A stretch of DNA of 9,871 bases from assembly GCA_017453705.1 (NCBI GenBank), contig JAFTEK010000380.1:1-9871 (forward strand). The letters are read 5' to 3'. The stretch is from Treponema sp. GTDB lineage: Bacteria; Spirochaetota; Spirochaetia; Treponematales; Treponemataceae. The translations under genes and the position numbers were made by a program. The notes under the pieces were generated by a model that did no database searches, was not told where the DNA came from, and saw only the letters and a program-made list of their open reading frames with translations. Every line of letters starts with the position of its first letter. Position 1 is the first letter of the stretch. Below are positions 7,082 to 9,871 of the stretch, one piece after another.

Positions 7082-8158
7082 ATGGGTGGAAAGAGAGTGC
7101 AAGCTAAAAGGAAAGGAAAGCGCAGGTCTGCTAAATCCGGCGGTGGCAGGCTCTTTCTTTGTGCCGGAACGGTTGTCATCGTCTGTGTAATGCTTCTTTT
7201 TGCCAATGCCCTTTATAACTCACCGTCAGCTGTCAAAATCCCCATCGCCTCTCCAATTTCTTCTATAGAACAGCCTGCGGCAGGGCAATCTCAGTTCCCG
7301 GCAGGGCAGTCACAGCCTGCGCAGGGAAACTCACTGGTTGCACAGGGGCAGTCCTCGGTTTCTTATCCAGATGCCAGCCGCTCTTTGCCAGCTAATCAGT
7401 CTGGCTTGGGAGGGCAGCAGCCCTTGTTGATTCAGCCGGTGGAGCGTAGGCCGTCTTTTGATATTCCGCAGGCACAGGATGGAGCCAGGCTTTGTTTTGT
7501 CATAGACGACGGCGGGCAGAACTTGGAGACATTGCGCTCCTATCTGGAAGTGCCTGTTCCTCTTGCCATCGCTGTCATGCCTAAGCTCGCGCATACGAAA
7601 GAGTCCGCCCGGATGGTGGTCGCAGCAGGAAAGGAACTGATGTTGCACCAGCCCATGCAGTCGGTGAGCTTGAGCCTGTGGCCGGGGCCGGGGGCTGTTG
7701 AGCCTGACATGACCGCTGGGCAGATAAAAGAGCTTGTTGCCTCCAATTTGGAAGAGCTGGGCGTAGGGGTGCGAGGGATGAACAACCATGAAGGTTCCCT
7801 TATAACGGCGGATTTGGCAATGATAGGGGCTGTGCTGGATGTCGCCCTGGATTACGGTGTTTTCTTTATGGACTCCAGGACTAGTTCTAATACTAAAGCT
7901 CCGCAGGCTGCCTTGAGCCGGGGGATGAAGATACTGGAGCGTGACATCTTTATAGACAACGTGCTGGAGAGGGATGCGATGCTTGGTCAGATTATGGAAG
8001 GGCTGGAGCTTGCAAATAAAAATGGAAAGGCTATAATGATAGGCCATGTTGACAAGTCCGCTGACATATTGCCGGCCTTGCTTACTGAACTGGCCGCAGA
8101 GCTGGAAGAAAAAGGCTATCTTGTTGTCTGCCCGTCACAGCTCGTGGGCAAAAACTGA
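7082..8158 (+). CDS. Membrane-anchored divergent polysaccharide deacetylase (YibQ-like)
   Basis: A 358-residue protein. A Lys/Arg-rich N-terminus (1-19) precedes a single hydrophobic anchor (about 24-44, RLFLCAGTVVIVCVMLLF), then a low-complexity linker (about 46-130) with heptapeptide repeats. The catalytic domain (about 135-355) matches the divergent polysaccharide deacetylase family (Pfam Polysacc_deac_2): FVIDDGGQ with the paired Asp, PLAIAVMP, GKELMLHQPM, VRGMNNHEGS, FFMDSRTSS and IMIGHVDKS. The topology suggests a domain outside the cytoplasmic membrane; the family is related to carbohydrate deacetylases, but its substrate is unsettled. The start is ATG 7082, the first possible after an in-frame stop at 7064. 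It lacks a Shine-Dalgarno sequence. GTG 7097, preceded by GGTGGA, is an alternative giving MQAKRKGKRR. tsaD follows 90 bp downstream, probably cotranscribed. Confidence 0.87.
   Translation: MGGKRVQAKRKGKRRSAKSGGGRLFLCAGTVVIVCVMLLFANALYNSPSAVKIPIASPISSIEQPAAGQSQFPAGQSQPAQGNSLVAQGQSSVSYPDASRSLPANQSGLGGQQPLLIQPVERRPSFDIPQAQDGARLCFVIDDGGQNLETLRSYLEVPVPLAIAVMPKLAHTKESARMVVAAGKELMLHQPMQSVSLSLWPGPGAVEPDMTAGQIKELVASNLEELGVGVRGMNNHEGSLITADLAMIGAVLDVALDYGVFFMDSRTSSNTKAPQAALSRGMKILERDIFIDNVLERDAMLGQIMEGLELANKNGKAIMIGHVDKSADILPALLTELAAELEEKGYLVVCPSQLVGKN
7280..7363 (+). repeat. 21-bp in-frame repeat encoding heptapeptides in the deacetylase linker
   Basis: Four consecutive heptapeptides, AGQSQFP, AGQSQPA, QGNSLVA and QGQSSVS (residues 67-94), arise from four 21-bp units. 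The first two are nearly identical in DNA (GCAGGGCA[A/G]TC[T/A]CAG). They lie in the Gln/Ser/Pro-rich spacer between the membrane anchor and the catalytic domain, where length variation should be tolerated. Confidence 0.8.
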
Positions 8159-8206
8159 CCGGATTTTGCAACTGGTTCTGTGGGCAAAGACAGGGCGGCT
8201 TTTGAG
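8144..8206 (+). repeat. 36-bp imperfect duplication across the deacetylase stop codon
   Basis: GTGGGCAAA at 8144 and again at 8180 start two stretches that match at 20 of 27 positions at a constant 36-bp offset. The first includes the stop codon TGA (8156-8158). The second is in the same frame, and that frame stays open to a TGA at 8234-8236, next to the tsaD ribosome-binding site. The match is moderate and could be partly chance. Confidence 0.5.
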
Positions 8207-8248
8207 GCAGGACGAAATTCACATGCCGTTATATGAGGAAGGGTGTTT

Positions 8249-9322
8249 ATGAAGGTACTGGGCATAGAGAGTTCATGTGATGAAACAGCTTGTGCTATCG
8301 TTGAGGATGGAAAGAAAATCCTGAGCAATGTGGTGGCAACACAGATTCCTTTCCACGAGATATACAAGGGTGTTGTTCCTGAGATAGCCAGCCGTAAGCA
8401 CGCGGAATGGATTTTGCCTGTCGTCAGGCAGTCCCTGCACGAGGCGGATTTGACATTGGACGACGTTGATGCAATTGCCGCGACCAACCGCCCCGGTCTA
8501 ATGGGTGCGCTGCTTGTAGGCCTGTCGTTTGGCAAAACTCTGGCCTGGGCGACCGGCAAGCCCTTCTACGCAGTCAACCACATACTTGGTCACATCTATG
8601 CCGCTCATCTTGAGAACGATATTCCCTACCCCTACCTGGGGCTTCTGGTCAGCGGAGGCCACAGCATTATCGCGGTCGTCAAAGGGGTGGGGGAGTTGGA
8701 CATCCTTGGTACTACTATAGATGACAGCGTGGGCGAGGCCTTTGACAAGGTTGCAAAATACTATGACCTGGGCTATCCCGGTGGCGTGGTGATTGACAGG
8801 CTTTCCAAGGAAGGGGATCCGTCATCATTCTCTTTTCCCCTGCCTAAGATAGACAAGAGCGGGCTGAGGGGCAAAGAGGACGGCGGTGCTGTCTCGCCCC
8901 ACCGTTACGATGTCTCTTTTTCCGGCCTTAAGACCGCTGTGATACATCAGGCGGATAGCTTTCTTAATCCCGGTCACGAAAAGACAATTGCTAATATAGC
9001 GGCTTCTTTTCAGGAGACTGCATGTAAGACACTGATTTCACGCCTGCTTAGGGCGGTGCAGGATACAGGCCTTAAAACTGTGGTCGCAGGGGGAGGGGTG
9101 GCCGCCAACTCCAGGCTCAGGGAAATGCTGGCCGAGCACAAGGAGCTTACTTGCATTTTCCCGTCGCTCAAACTTTGCGGGGACAATGGGGCGATGATAG
9201 CGGGCGTGGCCTACCACTTCTTGAAGGACGGACAGACTTCCCCGCTTAGCACTACTGCCCAGGCCCGTGTGCCCCAGTTTAAGCGCGGCCTTTCTAACCT
9301 TGAGTCATTTGGCAGAAGGTAA
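8249..9322 (+). CDS. tsaD: tRNA N6-adenosine threonylcarbamoyltransferase TsaD
   Basis: A 357-residue Kae1/TsaD/Gcp protein of usual length. With TsaB and TsaE it transfers threonylcarbamoyl from the TsaC product to A37 of ANN-decoding tRNAs, making t6A. The signature IESSCDETACAIV (6-18) starts the ASKHA fold. VVPEIASRKH, TNRPGLMGALLVG and HILGH (H111 and H115, metal ligands) follow. SGGHS (135-139), DDSVGEAFDKVAK (158-170), SFSGLKTAV, AGGGVAANS and CGDNGAMIAG (with the metal-binding Asp) are all present. Nothing essential seems missing. ATG 8249 is chosen over GTG 8243 because IESSC then sits at the usual distance from the start and GAGGAAGGG (8235-8243) is a fitting ribosome-binding site. 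The gene is probably cotranscribed with the deacetylase and is followed by a repeated terminator. Confidence 0.97.
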   Translation: MKVLGIESSCDETACAIVEDGKKILSNVVATQIPFHEIYKGVVPEIASRKHAEWILPVVRQSLHEADLTLDDVDAIAATNRPGLMGALLVGLSFGKTLAWATGKPFYAVNHILGHIYAAHLENDIPYPYLGLLVSGGHSIIAVVKGVGELDILGTTIDDSVGEAFDKVAKYYDLGYPGGVVIDRLSKEGDPSSFSFPLPKIDKSGLRGKEDGGAVSPHRYDVSFSGLKTAVIHQADSFLNPGHEKTIANIAASFQETACKTLISRLLRAVQDTGLKTVVAGGGVAANSRLREMLAEHKELTCIFPSLKLCGDNGAMIAGVAYHFLKDGQTSPLSTTAQARVPQFKRGLSNLESFGRR

Positions 9323-9451
9323 AGGCTCAAGCCGGCGAGTCTTGCTGGGGCTGCGTAAAGGCTGCCGGTAACTTTACAGGGCTGGGTGGGGGCTGCGTAA
9401 AGGCTGCCGGTAACTTTACAGGGCTGGGTGGGGCTGCGTAAAGGCTGCCCC
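9320..9451 (+). repeat. Tandem array beginning at the tsaD stop codon (36/42/41 bp)
   Basis: Phased on TAAAGGCT, units start at 9320 (the tsaD stop itself, 36 bp, degenerate), 9356 (42 bp), 9398 (41 bp) and 9439 (partial, running into the terminator). The 42- and 41-bp units are identical except for one G, so their duplication is recent. Each full unit holds a GGCTGC-GTAAAG-GCTGCC hairpin and a downstream CTTTAC that can pair with its loop. Confidence 0.92.
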
Positions 9452-9458
9452 TTTTTTT
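9430..9458 (+). terminator. Intrinsic terminator of the deacetylase-tsaD operon
   Basis: GGGGCTGC (9430-9437) pairs with GCTGCCCC (9444-9451) with one T-T mismatch, closing a GTAAAG loop, and is followed by seven T residues (9452-9458). It is the last unit of the repeat array, and the only one with a U tract. Confidence 0.8.
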
Positions 9459-9460
9459 GT

Positions 9461-9489
9461 TTGACGGATTCTCCAAGCGGTGCTAAAAT
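9461..9489 (+). promoter_or_regulatory. Sigma70-type promoter of the sugar-binding lipoprotein gene
   Basis: TTGACG (9461-9466), a 17-bp spacer and TAAAAT (9484-9489). The -35 box begins 2 bp after the tsaD terminator U tract. Transcription would start near 9496, giving a leader of about 54 nt. Confidence 0.7.
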
Positions 9490-9498
9490 AAGATATTA

Positions 9499-9530
9499 CC
9501 GTAGGGGTTTTTCCCTAGACCATTCTACGG
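9499..9530 (+). promoter_or_regulatory. Alternative hairpins in the 5' leader of the sugar-binding lipoprotein gene
   Basis: CCGTAG (9499-9504) is the exact reverse complement of CTACGG (9525-9530), and inside it TAGGG (9502-9506) pairs with CCCTA (9513-9517). The two stems share TAG and exclude each other. The outer stem ends 9 nt before the GGAGGA ribosome-binding site (9540-9545). It could be a leader switch, or the inner near-palindrome could be an operator near +7 to +22. No known riboswitch class is recognised. Confidence 0.4.
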
Positions 9531-9549
9531 CGTTTATTTGGAGGATTTT

Positions 9550-9871
9550 ATGAAAAGGAACTTGGTTTTGGCAGCGGCAGCTCTTTCCGCATTTGCCCTT
9601 GCTTTTGTGTCATGTGGCAAGAAGGAGTCTGCTGGCGGAGCTTCTTCTGGCTCATCTTCATCAGATAAGGTGACTCTCACCGTCTGGGAGTCCTTGCAGG
9701 GGCCGGACGAGTTTATCAAGCAGGCGGGACAGGCATATAGCAAGTTGCATCCCAATGTCACGGTTGAATTTGTCAACGTGGAGCTGGGCGATGCGGCCGG
9801 GCAGATTGCCTTGGACGGCCCTGCCCTGGTGGGGCCGGATTTGTTTGCGGCTCCCCATGACAAGCTGGGCG
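9550..9871 (+). CDS. Extracellular solute-binding lipoprotein, MalE-like (3' end outside window)
   Basis: The first 107 residues of an ABC-transporter substrate-binding protein of family 1. A signal peptide (MKRNLVLAAAALSAFALAFVSC) ends in a spirochaete-type lipobox with C22 as lipidated residue. A Gly/Ser linker (about 27-38) leads to KVTLTVWESLQGPDEFIKQAGQAY, the usual first strand and helix of maltose/maltodextrin-binding proteins. GPDLFAAPHDKLG corresponds to GPDIIFWAHDRFG of MalE, which suggests a maltodextrin-like sugar, though the binding residues are mostly beyond the window. It would deliver substrate to membrane permeases presumably encoded downstream. GGAGGA lies 4 nt before ATG 9550. 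It has its own promoter and is separated from tsaD by a terminator. Confidence 0.88.
   Translation, partial: MKRNLVLAAAALSAFALAFVSCGKKESAGGASSGSSSSDKVTLTVWESLQGPDEFIKQAGQAYSKLHPNVTVEFVNVELGDAAGQIALDGPALVGPDLFAAPHDKLG

Noticed and set aside
6884..7206. Minus-strand open frames with repeated SVSVTDSPVS-like peptides
   Set aside because: They arise because the 23-bp array has no stops in these frames; there is no start context or family, and the region is a divergent promoter area.
7331..8047. 238-codon minus-strand open frame
   Set aside because: It is antisense to the deacetylase catalytic domain, which has all the family motifs.
9490..9549. Known metabolite riboswitch
   Set aside because: The leader is only about 54 nt and shows none of the conserved cores I know; only simple hairpins are visible.

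Overview
The window looks like the chromosome of a spirochaete, most probably a Treponema-like species of middling G+C. The main reason is the 983-residue protein at 2868-5819, which carries a complete GreA transcript-cleavage domain only at its C-terminus. This oversized GreA architecture is, to my knowledge, typical of spirochaetes such as Treponema and Borrelia. The lipoprotein signal at 9550 and the TPR-rich content fit the same group. No database search was possible, so the genus is an inference.

Layout. Positions 1-1834 are a rightward cluster: the 3' end of a guanylate-kinase-like gene, an NAD-dependent sugar epimerase/dehydratase, and a GtrA-type membrane protein, the last two overlapping by 4 bp. 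This looks like cell-surface polysaccharide or sugar-nucleotide work. A convergent junction (1835-1924) follows. Positions 1925-6764 are a leftward operon, in order of transcription: a TPR protein, the giant GreA fusion, and a metallo-beta-lactamase-fold hydrolase. It starts from a near-consensus promoter whose -10 box lies so close to the ATG that the mRNA is probably leaderless. After a 317-bp divergent region (6765-7081) with two promoters and a tandem array, a rightward pair encodes a membrane-anchored divergent polysaccharide deacetylase (YibQ-like) and TsaD, the tRNA t6A synthesis protein. A terminator, a new promoter and the start of a MalE-like sugar-binding lipoprotein finish the window.

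The most unusual property is the density of short local duplications. Unrelated tandem repeats with periods of about 21, 23, 26, 27/30, 36-37 and 41-42 bp sit at seven places. Two are in frame inside proteins (the epimerase Rossmann domain and the deacetylase linker). One is in a 5' leader. Four begin at or next to stop codons (GtrA, the MBL gene, the deacetylase, tsaD). At the gtrA/MBL junction the extra copies read as alternative C-terminal tails with their own stop codons, and the extra MBL tail differs from the real one only at third codon positions. No mobile element, CRISPR array, tRNA or rRNA was recognised.
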